Assembly (NCBI GenBank): GCA_030062745.1
Contig: CP099843.1
Location: 19,200,997-19,264,996 of the forward strand
Length of the DNA stretch: 64,000 bases
Direction: 5' to 3'
From: Capitulum mitella
Lineage: Eukaryota > Arthropoda > Thecostraca > Pollicipedomorpha > Pollicipedidae
A program made the translations under genes and the position numbers. Positions 1 to 11,887 of this stretch are shown in pieces (within the stretch, counting starts at the first letter, position 1; the number at the start of each line of letters is the position of its first letter). Under the pieces are notes generated by a model. That model was given only the letters and a program-made list of their open reading frames with translations. It ran no database searches and was not told the origin of the DNA.

Positions 1-3000
1 GACTCGTGCCCAAGGGTCTGGGAAGTATGCCAAAGGGTAAACAATAACCTTGTTTGGCATGTCAGAGTTGAATACGCATGATCGACAGTTCTTGCACGTC
101 GCTTCGATGTCTCGATCAATGTCTGGTCACCCGACATAAGATCTGGCTAGCGTTTTCATCTCACCGATTCCCTGATGGGCCTCGCGGAGCTCGTTTGGCG
201 TATCTGGCGCCATTTCGGCGATATCATTACTTGCTGGTCCGAAAGGAGGAAATCTTTTCCACAGACAGCCCGGCTTTCTTCGCCCTGAATGGCGCCAGGC
301 TCATATCGGCATCGTCTTCGGGCCATCCCAGCAGCTTGAGTTGATATACCCTTGAGAGCACGGGTCTCGCCGTGTGGCTGTGGCCACCACTGGCGGGTCC
401 ACTTGGGCGTCCCCGACACACGACTTCCGGAAAATCCTCGCTTCTCGTTCGTCTGGTTCTGGGCTTTTCGCGGGTAGCTTTGAGAGCATTTCCAGGCTCG
501 GTACTTCGTCCGTACTTGATCTCGTAGTTGTAAGCTGACGGCAGGATTGCCCATCTCTTTATCCTGGATGCAGCTGTCGTGGGCACATCTTTTCTTGGTG
601 AGAACAGGACAGTCAGGACTTGGGCATCTGTTTCCAGAGTGAACTGCCTTCCATACAGGAAAAGATGGAACCTCTTCATGGCGAACACAATCGCCAGGGC
701 CTGCTTTCCCATTTGGGCCCAGCCCCGTTCTCGGTCTGTTAGAGCCCTCGATGAGAAGAAGACAGCGTGCTCCTTGCTATCATCTTTTACTTGGCTCAGG
801 ACACATCCAAGCCCAAATGCGCTGGCGTCTGCCGCGACTTTTACCTTCTTGTTCGGGTCATAACGGACCTGGACTTGTTCGCTCATCAAACATGCCTTCG
901 TCTTTTCTACACCCTGCTGGCATTCTTCGGTCCATTCCCACTTCTGGTCCGTACTCAAGCGTTGTCAACGAGTTCTGATTGTCAGCCAAGTTGGGGATGA
1001 CTTTGCCGTAGTAGCCCCAGCCCTAACCAGGTTCTCAGCTCATCTACACTGGTAGGGGTTGGTACTTCCCTGATCGCCCGAATTTTGTCTGCAGACGTAT
1101 GTATCCCTTCTGCATCTACCACATACCCCAAGTAGGTCACAGACGGGCGCATGAACTCTGATTTCCACATGTTGACTTTCACGTCGTACTTTGCAAACCT
1201 CATCAGTACTTCCTCCACCAACTGCCAGTGGTGGCTGGGCGAGGTCCCCGCACACAGGACGTCGTCGAGGTATGCCACTACTCCTGGAAGTCCAGCTGGG
1301 ATCTGGTACATTGTTGCCCGGAACTGTGCTGGGACCGTGGACACGCCATATTGGAGGCGCGTTGGCCGATAAAGACCCTGGTGAGTGTTGATGGTCAAGA
1401 ATTATCGAGAGGCTTCTTCCCGCTGGAGGTAGGCCTCCCTAAGGTCCAGGTTAGCAAACTAACGCCCACCATTCAACTGTGACAACAGCTCCTCTGCTGT
1501 AGGGAACTTGTATGTCTCAGGTTCCAGATGCTGGTTTATGGAGACCGTATAATCACCACAGAGGTCGCACACGGCCATTGGCCTTTTGAATTGTTACGGC
1601 CGGACATGCCCAGCGACTGTGACCAACTTTCTGTAATTCCCCAGAGTTGACCATCTTGTCCAGCTCCTCTTGGACTGTTTTTTCTTGTGTATGGAACTCT
1701 TCTGGTTTTCTTCAGCACAGGCGTTGTTCCCTCTAGTACCCGAAGATGGGTCTTGAATCCCTTGATCGGCTTTGTCAGAGCTTCCTCACTCTCGCCAAAC
1801 ACTTCTGGGTACTTCGTCTTCATCCCTTCTTCTGATGAGGTGTGGTTGACTTCTAACGGATTCTGCCTGTTCTTCTTATCCTGGCCTGGCCAGTCCAATT
1901 TCACATGACTCAGCCAGTTTCGACCCAGCAACGATCCTTGTAAACCTGCCACCACCGACACTGGCAGGTGATGCCTCTGTTACTGGTAGTCCACATCTGC
2001 CGCGAATTTTCCCAGGCCCTCCAGCTTCTCCCCAGAATATGTCTTCAATTGTGCATCACCATGCTGCAGATCAATTCCTCTGAACTTCTCTTGGTACACA
2101 GTTTCTGGGATAATTGCACAGGTAGCACCAGTATCAACTTCCGTTGTAACCATCTTACCTTCCACCATGACATTTACTGTCCATGTGGGACACTGTAACT
2201 CTGCCACCTTCAGCAACCAACCATGCTCTTCCACTAGGGGAGTGGCTCCAACGGCTACATCATCTGCTGAAACTATGGATGCTTCTTCTGCCTGCACATC
2301 ATAGGCCGCAGCTCGGCTGCACTTGCACATTCGAGAAGTGTGTCATTTCCCCTGACACTGAAAGCAAGGTGCTTGCTTGAATCTGCATGCATTAGGTTTG
2401 TACCCACCGTTTCCACATCTGAAGCAACTGACGACCTTCTCTTCATTTCCATGGGATTTCTGGCAGTATGTCTTACCTGGCAGGGTGGCCTTACCCCTTG
2501 TTGCTTGAGGTTTCCCTTGAACTTTATGCACTGCTCCACTTACAGATTGGTTGAATGTGGATGCCTGCAGTGATACCTGCTCCAGACCCAAAGTTAAATC
2601 CATGGCCTTGGCCAATGTCAGTTCCTTCCGTGACAAGATATGCTTCTGGATATACTCCAGCTTAATCGCACTCACAAATTTGTCCCTTAGGGCTTCTTCC
2701 AAAAATACCCCGGAGTCACATGTGCGTGCTATCTTGCAGAGTCACAGCATGCCGGTTCACAGTTTCCCTCTTCCAGCTGGTCCCTCCTCCAAAAGGCGTA
2801 CCTTTTCCCTACAATCAGAAGAGCTGAATCATAATGATCCTGCAAAACTTCACCAGCTGGTCATACGTCCGGTATGCAGGTATGCCTGGAAAAGTCAGAT
2901 TCCGCAGAACCTCATAAGTCTGGGCATCTAAGCATGAAATAAGAATCAGGTTCCTACTCTCTGTGACTTGATTGACGGACATCCAACAGCCTTGACGCTC

Positions 3001-3290
3001 CAGAGAAGATCGAAGAATATCCTTTGTACCCAGGAATTTTGGCGATTTCCCTACGTTCCTGACTGGCGCACCTACCCCTGGAGCACCACCATTGTCGCCG
3101 TTCGACATTTTCAACGAACGACGAAGCGTTCCCTTCTGCGCATGGATGTGTTTTTTTGGAAAACGATTGTGGGTGCCCAAAACGCATAAAGGGACATCCA
3201 GACATTACTTATGTGGGAAGGGGGTCTTGACAGGCGTTTATGACTTATGTTCAGAGAAAGGAATTGAGAAAGGTTTTGCGAGAGGCAAGT
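1..3290 (-). mobile_element. Ty3/Gypsy LTR retrotransposon fossil, internal region, cut by the window edge
   Basis: Read on the minus strand, the parts follow the Ty3/Gypsy order gag-protease-RT-RNase H-integrase. Gag runs from about 3180 to 2340 and ends in a zinc knuckle (CFRCGNGGYKPNAC). Protease follows at about 2330-1980 with the aspartic core DTGA. Reverse transcriptase lies at about 1960-980 with YLDDVL, RNase H at about 960-560, and the start of integrase with its HHCC-type N-terminus runs off the left edge. The element is broken, with several breaks, and old. I could not assign an LTR on the right; a TTAA-flanked transposon begins at 3343. The right boundary is approximate. The family call rests on domain order and motifs and is secure; clade placement is not attempted. 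Confidence 0.9.
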
Positions 3291-3342
3291 TACAAAAGGA
3301 TATGTGAGGGAAATCATGGATGGCTTGATAGCGGCGACATTC

Positions 3343-4612
3343 TTAATCCGCGCCCGACTGGCAGTCGGCGCCGATTACAATCGATTGGGGGGGTTGGCCG
3401 CACCCTCTTGCAAACGACTGGTTGCACAATAAAAATAAGCAAAGCGTTGGAAAGCTCTAGACAAGTAGAATTCGAAATTGGTCTCATTTTTAGTTTTAGA
3501 TCATATATGAGCCATTTACGCCTTATATATGTTTTCTCTCAGTCGACTGTTTGAAACCGAAAAGCGACCTGGAACTTATGGGCTGCGACTGATAAAGTCT
3601 AAGTAACGACATCAATAAACAGGTAAAATCCGCAGATGCCGATAAACGCCTAATTTCTCTGATTTCTTTCATATGTACGCCGAAACGTTGAGTTAAAGAC
3701 ACGGCGATTTTCGCGCCGCTTGCCGGCGTGCGCCGTAGCCGAACGCGGATACGAAATTAACACGAACTAAGTTTAGACTTTCTTGATTTTCGCTACATAG
3801 ACCTTTCCATGTCATATTTGTTTATCCCAGTGTTTCTTGTGATGGTTTTTCATGCTTAAATTCTGGAAAAATTCATTAGTTATCAATCTACGTAATTCAC
3901 GTAGCCTTATTTGCGAGATTCTTTTTATTTCCAAAATATGACATTTTTTTAAACGTTTTGAACATTTTGGTATTTTGTTATTATAAACAACATTAAACAT
4001 TTTGGTATTATCATTTTGGTATGACTTATAATTGTTCGAACCAGTTCTGCTTTTCTGAACCAGTTCTGAGGAATTCACCGCTGATTTTGTTGGCGATGCT
4101 TTTTATCTCATAACAATTATTCGTGATCTGACCCGAGGTCAATGCCTGGAAGTCATTGATACTTTGTCCATTGACGGCAGATGGATGTCTTCGTCACCCA
4201 ACACTAAAAATGTTGTGAACAAATTTCACCAAGCTCCGAAAAAAGGGCGTCATGTCTGAAAGATTGGGTTGGCCTTAGGTCTGACCCGGAAAATTCCAAA
4301 AATCTGATACGGCAGATTTGTTACATCCATGAAGTTCCAAAATTGCTGAAAGTTTTATCGTGATATGATGTTTCACATGTTTTTCGAAAAAGTTACAGGG
4401 TGCTAAACTTTTTTTGGAAATAGGTCCACTTGACCTGACCTAGGTAAGACGCGTGGCTTGACCGGATGTCAGAACTTTGACACAAAACATGAAAATAATA
4501 AATGAAAGGGTACACAAAGTTTGTGGCGCTGAGTTCGTTCGTTCTCTTACAGTCTTGGAAAACCTCGGGGGGGGGCGGTCAAATCCCCCTTCCCTGTCGG
4601 GAGACGGGTTAA
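3343..4612 (-). mobile_element. Family A TTAA-flanked non-autonomous transposon (piggyBac-like), reverse copy
   Basis: TTAA occurs at 3343-3346 and 4609-4612. The ends are TTAATCCGCGCCCGACTG on the left and the inverse of TTAACCCGTCTCCCGAC on the right. The body aligns in reverse to the copies at 10151 and 19073, sharing the segments about a ratio of GGTCA-rich DNA, the TTTTTGGAAATAGGTCC-type stretch and the conserved block near the NACGCC/TATATGTTTTCTC segment. No long open frame is shared by the copies, so it carries no visible transposase. The TTAA target and CCC-starting ends fit piggyBac-type mobilisation, which is an inference from the family rule rather than a protein match. Confidence 0.75.
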
Positions 4613-4856
4613 AGGAAATGTCTGGTTTTTCCGGTGTCCCATAAGCACGCTCCGGAAATATTGAAGATTGGTTATGGAATATTATGTTAATGAAAGGTGT
4701 ATTTTGGTCATCTTAGACCAATATTCCACGCATTTTAGTAACTGTATTTATCGACAGTGCTATCGGGACGCGAAATACAGTAACATAATACTAGAGAAAG
4801 GAACAATCCGCGGGCGGAAAATACGTAGGCAAACCTTGGACGTATCCGATGCTTAC
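4613..4856. other. Unassigned spacer between two transposons
   Basis: Short AT-rich spacer between the family A copy and the hAT element. No gene, repeat or motif was recognised. Confidence 0.5.
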
Positions 4857-7800
4857 CAGAGATGACGATTCGGATTGATTTGGGATTTGAATATTCGTAG
4901 GGGTACATTCGAATATTCGGATGGAATATTCGAATCTTTTGAAAGTAGTCTCATTTCGTTCCAAAAGGTGCGATCGGAGCAATATGTCGGAATCAGATTG
5001 ATTCACAATTGCATGAACAAGTTACAGCACTTTAAAACAGCGACCGGCGCCGGACACGCCGGGCGGACGGCGGTTGGACGCTGCCGGGGAACGTGCGAAG
5101 GGCCTGACGTCAGCGGCAGAGGGCGCTCAGATAGACAGTCAGAGGAGCAGACTGTCAAGCCGGTAGGATAGTGGTGCTTCGGAGCGGTCATACCGAAATG
5201 AAGAAATGAAATGAAATCAGTAGTATATGAGCAGGTGGCACGGGTTCATCCCAACCATACATTTGACAGAAATCACTCTACCTACTCCCCGCCACCGCAG
5301 TCATAGACAGTATGTGCACAAGAACTAGGTTCCGCTTGGCATTCGGTATTCCCTGTAGTCAGTGTAATAAGTTATTTGCAGCACTGACGTCAGAATGCAA
5401 TTTTTGTGAGAGGTATATGCACACGATTCATTGTTCTCTTTAAAGGCAACAAGTAAACGTATTCAAGATCGTGCTAAATATGACACGTTTAAAAATAACC
5501 AAATCTTCGTTAAAAATCTTCAAAAATCCGTTGCTAACTTTTGCAATGTGGGAACCAGCTGTGGTGCTGCAGGTCCAGCTTCGACTTCGGACCGCTCAAG
5601 TGCTGTGACTCGATTCAGGCGTAACAAACAACATAAAGAAAGCGATAATGTATCACCACATCACTTGGCTGGACTCACACGGTATTGTACACTTTGTCGG
5701 ACTGAAAGAAGATCGCACTGAATCGATCTTCTCTCGGGGCCGGCCGGCCGGCTGTTGAGCGCCAAGCCTGCCCACGAAAACACTCGCTCTGCGGGCGTGC
5801 TGTGAGCTGGCACCACCAAGTTCTTTGCCAGCGGTGCCAGCCTTTGAAAGCTGCACTGATTTGTCTTCCATCATTGCATGGGGAGATGCGTCTGTTCGAA
5901 GCTTTCCTTGTTGAAACCAACATATTTCCGTTTGAAGAGACGCACTGCCATCGTCCTCTGAATTAGAGGATGATTCCATCATAACACGTCTCGTTTTCAC
6001 GGTCTTTCCCGCAGATTCCGTGCTTGCAGCTACCGTAACCGTTGCCGTGGAAGATGTGTTTTCAGTTTCGTTCTTTAGACTTTCGAACAACCGTTCTTCT
6101 TCTTCTCTTGTTAGTGCAGAGGACCTGGAGTATCTTGGGCACACGTTTGCGCTGGCCAGAGTATCTCTATTCTGATGCAGGCCAGTGCGTCGCCTGAAGT
6201 CGTCCAACATGGCACTCTTGATAACCACCAAATAGGTAGGATCATCTTTTTTTTACTTCCATGTGTTTTTCAAGCCGTTTGACCAATGGCAGGACAATTG
6301 GTGCCGTTTGATACTTCTCTCCTCTCAGCAGGGCGGTGGACTCCTTGAGTGATTCTAGAAAAATGGCCAGTTTGTCGTCTCGTTCTGCTTCTTTTTCGCC
6401 AGTCATCAGTGACTGCTCTCCGACCTCACGCAAGCAGTCGTTAACGCTTTGCACGTTCATTAAGCTTGTGCTTTTCGAGGTAACGCGCCCTAGATCGTCC
6501 GGGTCACTTGCCTTGTCCACAGAGATTTGCTCAATTCGTCGGCTCTTATTACGGATTTAACCATTGCAGGGGTTCCACTGTTCCACTGCGTCGGTGCTTC
6601 TTGCTTCAGTGAATGAGTTTTCAGGCTACGGTTTTCTGCTGCTCTTCCAACCCATGCTTCATTTTATAGTTTTTTTTTGGCAAGTTTCTAACCATTTTTT
6701 CATCGTATCAGTCATGGTGCCTATGGCAGGGCTCGCTTTTATAAGTCGATGGCTGACCGTTGACTGAATCAGATGATCCATGCATCCGTTCTCTCCTGGA
6801 CTCAGCTGCGCTGCTCTCATTTGGTTCTCATTGTCCGTCACGCGAACAAACACTTTGTTCTTCACTTTAAATTCGTCTTCCACTTGTATTGTCTTAACCC
6901 TGAACTTTCCTGCCACATGTGATTCCTTCATTTCTTTCGCGCCGAGACTTCAGGATTTGAGCTCCTAGTCCTCGTCAACGTAGTGAACATTAATGTCCAC
7001 AAAGCTAGCTGCGCTAGTGCTGGATCATCCATTAGTTGTTTGCTGCCATCGCCTCAGCATTTTTAGTTCAGCCTTCAGATACTCAGTCTCTGTTTTATGC
7101 AACTCGTCAATGTAGCTGGCTACCGTTATACGATGAGGAAATTTGTACTGGGGACAAAAAAGTGAACAAAAATCACGGAAGCCACCGTCTTCAACAATGT
7201 CTACGGTCCGGTTGTTTCGACAGATCCACTAAGCGATTGAACCAGTAACATCTGTCCATTTCCCAGAATTTCTTCCCCATTTCTTTGGATGATTTTTTCT
7301 GGATGCCGAGGACTGCGACGAAAAGTTTGGAGGCTTGGTTTGTTTCTGCTTTTCTTTACGCCTTTGTTTTAGCGCTGGATGTTTCATTACATAATAAGCC
7401 AGGTTTGTTGTTTGTTTGCAACTGATTACTTTTTTGGATATTTTGCATGTCATTTTCGTTTTGTCCACGACGTTTGATTCAGGAACAACGAAACTGGGAT
7501 GCTCCCAAACCCAGCTTTTGTCGGTGTTTTTGAAGGGGCCGACATACGTTGTTTCTTTTTCCATTTTGTAAAGACCTAAGCGTCAAACTAACCTTCCTGA
7601 ATCTCAGAAACAAAAACAGGAACAGATTTTATGTTGTCATGATTTCCATGGAGCCATCATGAAGACACATGTTTTAATGCATGTGAAGGCAAGTCAGATG
7701 TCTATGAACAGCACCAGCTTTCTACGTTGCAGAGACTGGAGAAAAGAACGTGTGAATGCGGCGCACTCCCGAAATCTCAGATGGAAATGGTCATTTGGAA

Positions 7801-8794
7801 ACAGTATTAAGATCGCACATTAAACTCACGTCACAGACTTGAACCCGTTATTTCGTAACTGCATAATCGGGCTAGGGGATCAGAATTCCGATCCCGTGCA
7901 ACAAGTTCTGCTTAGCTCGAAACCTGGAAAGCGCCCTGGCAACACATTTTGATTAAATTCGTAAAAAATGGCCACCGGAAATGGATGCGCACACACAGTC
8001 ACCGTTCGGACTACCAACTAAGCTAATCAAGCTCAGACTGAGCACATAATGCACAGAACGGAGTGCTACTGATGATGGAACACTATCTGTCGTTGACGTT
8101 TCGACGACACTATTTCTCTGTCGTGGTATTTTTGGTGCTTTATGTGTGTAATGCATATTGCAATACATTTTTTTTCGTAAAGGGAATCAGCGTGAGTGCT
8201 GAAGTCCATTGTTCGTATAATCTTTTTTAGTGCTTGAAATTCCGACGATTTTCTCTATATTAGTCTCAACGGACTGGTCATTTCCTATAGTGCACGATGT
8301 AAATGGACTGCTGTTAATCTTCCTGTACGGTCTAGCTCCATCCACTGACCGATCCCGACTCGGTGCTTCTGCCAGTCGTGGCCAGAACTAGACACACAAT
8401 TAGCGTCAGAATACTTGCGGGGTGACGCGTCGCCGCACGAAATGTGAGACGCAGAGTGGAGGCATGGCGGGGAGGGGCGAAGCATGTCTCATTGTCACTG
8501 CCGCGCTCTGTTCTCAGCTATAAAGTAACCACATACACGCTAATTATGCTCCGGTTAGCATTCTGCTTGATTATGTATAATCTGGCTCATATTTCTCTTC
8601 AGATTCTGCGCCGAAATGCAAAAGAATATCACAATGCACACTTCATTTTCGAACATTCGGCAAATATTCGAATGAAAAAGTGGCCACCGGATGTTCGCTG
8701 AATATTGGAATCTTGAAATCAAGATTTGAATATTCAACGAATCCCAATATTCGGCCGAATATTCAAATCATCCGAATCCGAATCCTCAGCTCTA
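4857..8794 (-). mobile_element. hAT DNA transposon, old, transposase-bearing
   Basis: The left end reads CAGAGATGACGATTCGGATT. The right end, inverted, reads TAGAGCTGAGGATTCGGATT, giving imperfect terminal inverted repeats. Both ends continue into subterminal GAATATTCG-rich DNA. Inside lies a minus-strand BED/hAT transposase remnant (5653-7564). The 8 bases next to each end (ATGCTTAC and AATTTCTT) do not match, so the target duplication has decayed or the ends belong to two insertions. The same ends and subterminal sequence occur in inverted order in the 916-bp copy at 53983-54898, which supports the boundaries. Length 3938 bp is ordinary for a hAT. Confidence 0.8.
5653..7564 (-). pseudogene. 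hAT transposase remnant with N-terminal BED-type zinc finger (ZBED-like)
   Basis: The start at 7564 opens with WVWEHPSFVV and continues to MTCKISKK and TTNLAYYVMKHPAL, a BED-finger layout in which the second Cys and one His of the usual C-C-H-H set are replaced. Further on are VRVTDNENQMRAA (the hAT catalytic-core Asp context), FLESLKESTALLRGEKY and VLPLVKRLEKHM, all typical of hAT transposases. Near the C-terminal side are an E-rich linker and a Ser/Asp-rich stretch. The pieces at 7229-7564, 6659-6931 and 6242-6520 share one frame but are interrupted by stops. The piece at 5653-6231 is offset by one base. No C-terminal dimerisation motif is visible. It is a dead transposase; hAT assignment is confident, subfamily is not. 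Confidence 0.8.
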
Positions 8795-10150
8795 AATTTC
8801 TTCTCCAACACTCTGCCTTGCTCTGCCACACGCAGTCATAAACGGCAGCGACGACTGCTTTGACAAAGAGCACTAACGTATTTCGACCTATTCACGTAAT
8901 GCACATCGCGGGAAATTTCGTGGAACTGCAGCGGTTACTTGACTGAATTCATGCTGGCCGCCTTCGAGATTTCGATGTTCGTCGACTGCCGTCAACTTCT
9001 ACATGGCTGAGGCTAACGATACGTTAACACGTTTGATAGGTGATTTTAGTGTTGAAAAGAAACTGGGTAAATAGATTAAGGTTGAACTGCAGCCAGCGTA
9101 CTTACCCCAGTAAAACATGAGCTAACAAGAGCGAGTTGGCAAGAATGAATGGTACCTACGCTTCGATTCCTAAAAATGTCCTCTTTAATCGTACGTGTAC
9201 AATTAAAGATCACAATTTGAGTAGATACACTCATTTATATGGAGGACCTTGATCCAGGACTCGGCTTGACACAATTTTGCTTTGAGGATGGAGAGGAAAA
9301 GCAGCTGATGGGTGAAAATGGAGTAAATAAGTTCCGATTATTGCTGACAATGCCGATTTTAGGTGGTTAGCGTCATGCGCCTGTGAATATAACTATATTT
9401 CAATATTTAAACATGCTTTAAGTTGGGGGCGCCTGCTTCGTATTGTGGGTGCCCATCTCCATTTTGTGGTGCTGGGGCACCCACAAAGAGATAGGAAACC
9501 ACACCCCTGTTTCTGCGTAAGAATACGCCTTACAAACGTCTACACGCGTTACTCTCAAGTGTTGGAGTCTGTCCACCCACTGATTCCAGATATTCTATCC
9601 GATCCTCGTCGCCAGTTTCCTATCTCCTTGGAGCCGAATGGTCATGCCTCCAAAAGGCGCCATTCCCGGACTCGACTTTTTATTATTCTCACGTCACCAT
9701 TGTCCCAAACATTCGTATAAGGAGGTGTGGTACTTCATGCTAATGCAGTATCTGACGTCACCACATATTTTGTGTCGATGCCTTCAGAATAGCATAGCTC
9801 TGGTCCACCAACTCAGAACTAATGCCCATGACTATGGTTGACGAACAAACTCTGTTGTCATGTTGCATGGGTTTACATCTAGAGCTCTGGGTGAGATGGC
9901 AGTGACGTTAGGTATTTAGACTGTTGTAATGGAATGCAGTAAAATTGTTATGAATTGAAATCCAAGGGTGGAGACACCAGCATTACATTCCTTGCCAAAT
10001 CCTGTTCCACCACGAGACTATGCCATTCTTTGCTGCAATTTTCCAGTCTCATTCATGTTTGTATGCGTAATGTGAAATCCGAAATGGTAATTTTAATGTC
10101 AGCAACCATTCCAAGTGTAAAAGGTTGCTGCAATATAATACAATGCATGC
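8795..10150. other. Unassigned intergenic stretch
   Basis: About 1.36 kb between the hAT element and a family A copy. The open frames here are short, lack recognisable motifs and have no convincing splice sites. Nothing further is seen. Confidence 0.5.
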
Positions 10151-11352
10151 TTAACCCGCCCCCGACTGGGGGGGGGGCAGTTGACCGTCCCTTGAGATTT
10201 TTCCGAGATTGCGAGATATCGAACAAACACAGCGCCAGGAAACTTTGTGTACCTTTTGCGTGGTCATTTTTATATCTTTTGTCCAGTTTTTAACCTCAGG
10301 TCAATAAGGTGTCAGACCTAGGTCAGTTCAAGTGGGCCTATGTCCAAAAAAGTTTAGCGCCCTGTAACTTTTTTGCAATAAACTTCCAAGGGTTGGAGAT
10401 TTTGATAAATGCAACAAATCTGCCATCTCGAATTTTTCGGAATTGTTCGGGCCATTGACCTAAGGTTAAGCCCGTTTTCAACATAAGTTGTCGTCTTTTT
10501 TTTTAAACTGAGGAATTTTGTATGACAATTTGAGTGTGGGGAGATCCAGACATGCAGTTTCCCTCAGTAAAGAAAGTCATAATGACCTCCGACCACTGAT
10601 CTGAGGTCAGGTCACGAATAACTGTTACGAGCCAAAATTCACTGCCATCAAATCGGCGATGAATGACTCAGATCAGGCAGAAAATATCAGAACTGGGTCG
10701 TACGATTCCGAATAATACCAAAAAGTTCAAAAAGCTCCAAAGAATTGCAAATTTTGCAAATAAACAGGTTTTGCGAATAAACTCTACCAGCTGTGTAGAT
10801 TGACAACTACTAATTTTTTCAATATTCAAGCACCAGAAACCATCACAAGTACTACTAGGATCAGAAAACAACACATGGAAAGGCATATTTCGCGAGAATA
10901 AGAGAGCGCTAAAATTAGTCCCCGTTAATTTCATACCGCGCTCGCCTATGGAGCCCGCCCAGCAGCGGTGCGAAAATCGCAGTGCCTTTTTCTCAACATT
11001 TCCGCGTCGATATTAAACAAATCGGAGAAATAAGACGTGCATCGGCATCTGCGAACTTTTACCTGTCCTCTGGTACCTTTATCTAGACCTCATCAGTCAC
11101 AGTCTTTGAGATCCAGGCCGTTTCTCGATCTCATGCAGGCGGCGATGAGAAAACATATATGGGGCGTAAATGGTTTACATATCCGAAACTAAACAATGAG
11201 ACCAGTTTCGAGTTCTACTCGTCATGAGCTTTCCAACGGTGTCCTTATTCTTACCGTTCGACCAACCGTTCGTGAGTTACAGGGGGACGGTCAACGTCCC
11301 CCCCCCCGAGTTGGGCGTGCATGGCCCCGACCCACAGTCGGATGCGGGTTAA
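10151..11352 (+). mobile_element. Family A TTAA-flanked non-autonomous transposon, reference copy
   Basis: TTAA at 10151-10154 and 11349-11352 bounds a 1202-bp unit. The left end is TTAACCCGCCCCCGACTG and the right end, inverted, is TTAACCCGCATCCGACTG. A homopolymeric G tract and a GGTTGACCG/GACCGTCCC box lie just inside each end, followed by bodies alignable to the copies at 3343, 19073 and 61803. The interior is rich in AGGTCA-type hexamers and contains AAAAAAGTTTAGCGCCCTGT-like DNA. No transposase frame is seen. piggyBac-type mobilisation is inferred from TTAA and CCC ends. Confidence 0.8.
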
Positions 11353-11719
11353 TGTAACAGATGGGAAGATGTACCATGCTTGTGTGATACAGTGGGCTAA
11401 ATATATGTGTGAATGCATAATGCCCTGGAAGATGCAAAATGTATGTTGGTGGTACGCATTGTCTTTTTCTTAAATTACCTTAAAGTACGTTGTTTTGAGA
11501 TTTCAAAGCACGATTTGGCTCATGTGTTACATTAAGGTACATTGAGGGAACTATGTTAGATATTCAGGACATTATTTTGAAAACTGAGGGCGCTGCTGCC
11601 CCCTAAGAAGTTACAAGTCTCCGATAATGCCCATACGGAACTTGACATTTCCTTGAATCATATGTATACCATAGATGACCATCACCCATCAAACAACTAA
11701 ACCTCAAGACATTGTCCAA
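11353..11719. other. Unassigned spacer
   Basis: Short intergenic stretch between a family A copy and a hAT-type MITE. No gene or repeat was recognised. Its last bases include ATTGTCCA, the left target duplication of the MITE. Confidence 0.5.
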
Positions 11720-11879
11720 CAGGCGCAGCCAAAAAGAGGCCCGGGCCCCCCCCCCCCCCTAGGCCTGGGGTCTTGCGAAAGCCATTGCACATCATCTTGC
11801 CGGCAGGCGATTTCCGTATGATTTCAGTTCACACTGGGCTCCGGGTCCTCTCCTTAAGAAAATCCTGGCTGCCCCCTGC
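11720..11879. mobile_element. Short hAT-type MITE with 8-bp target duplication
   Basis: The left end is CAGGCGCAGCCAAAAAG and the right end, inverted, is CAGGGGGCAGCCAGGATT. ATTGTCCA stands at 11711-11718 and ATTGTCCT at 11880-11887: seven of eight bases match, as expected for a hAT target duplication. A G/C homopolymer run lies inside the left end. The internal segment with TGATTTCAGTTCACACTG recurs in the copy at 15770-15938. There is no coding capacity. Confidence 0.6.
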
Positions 11880-11887
11880 ATTGTCCT

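Noticed and set aside
7840-7920. Possible tRNA-like sequence
   Set aside because: No consistent cloverleaf or A and B boxes could be built.
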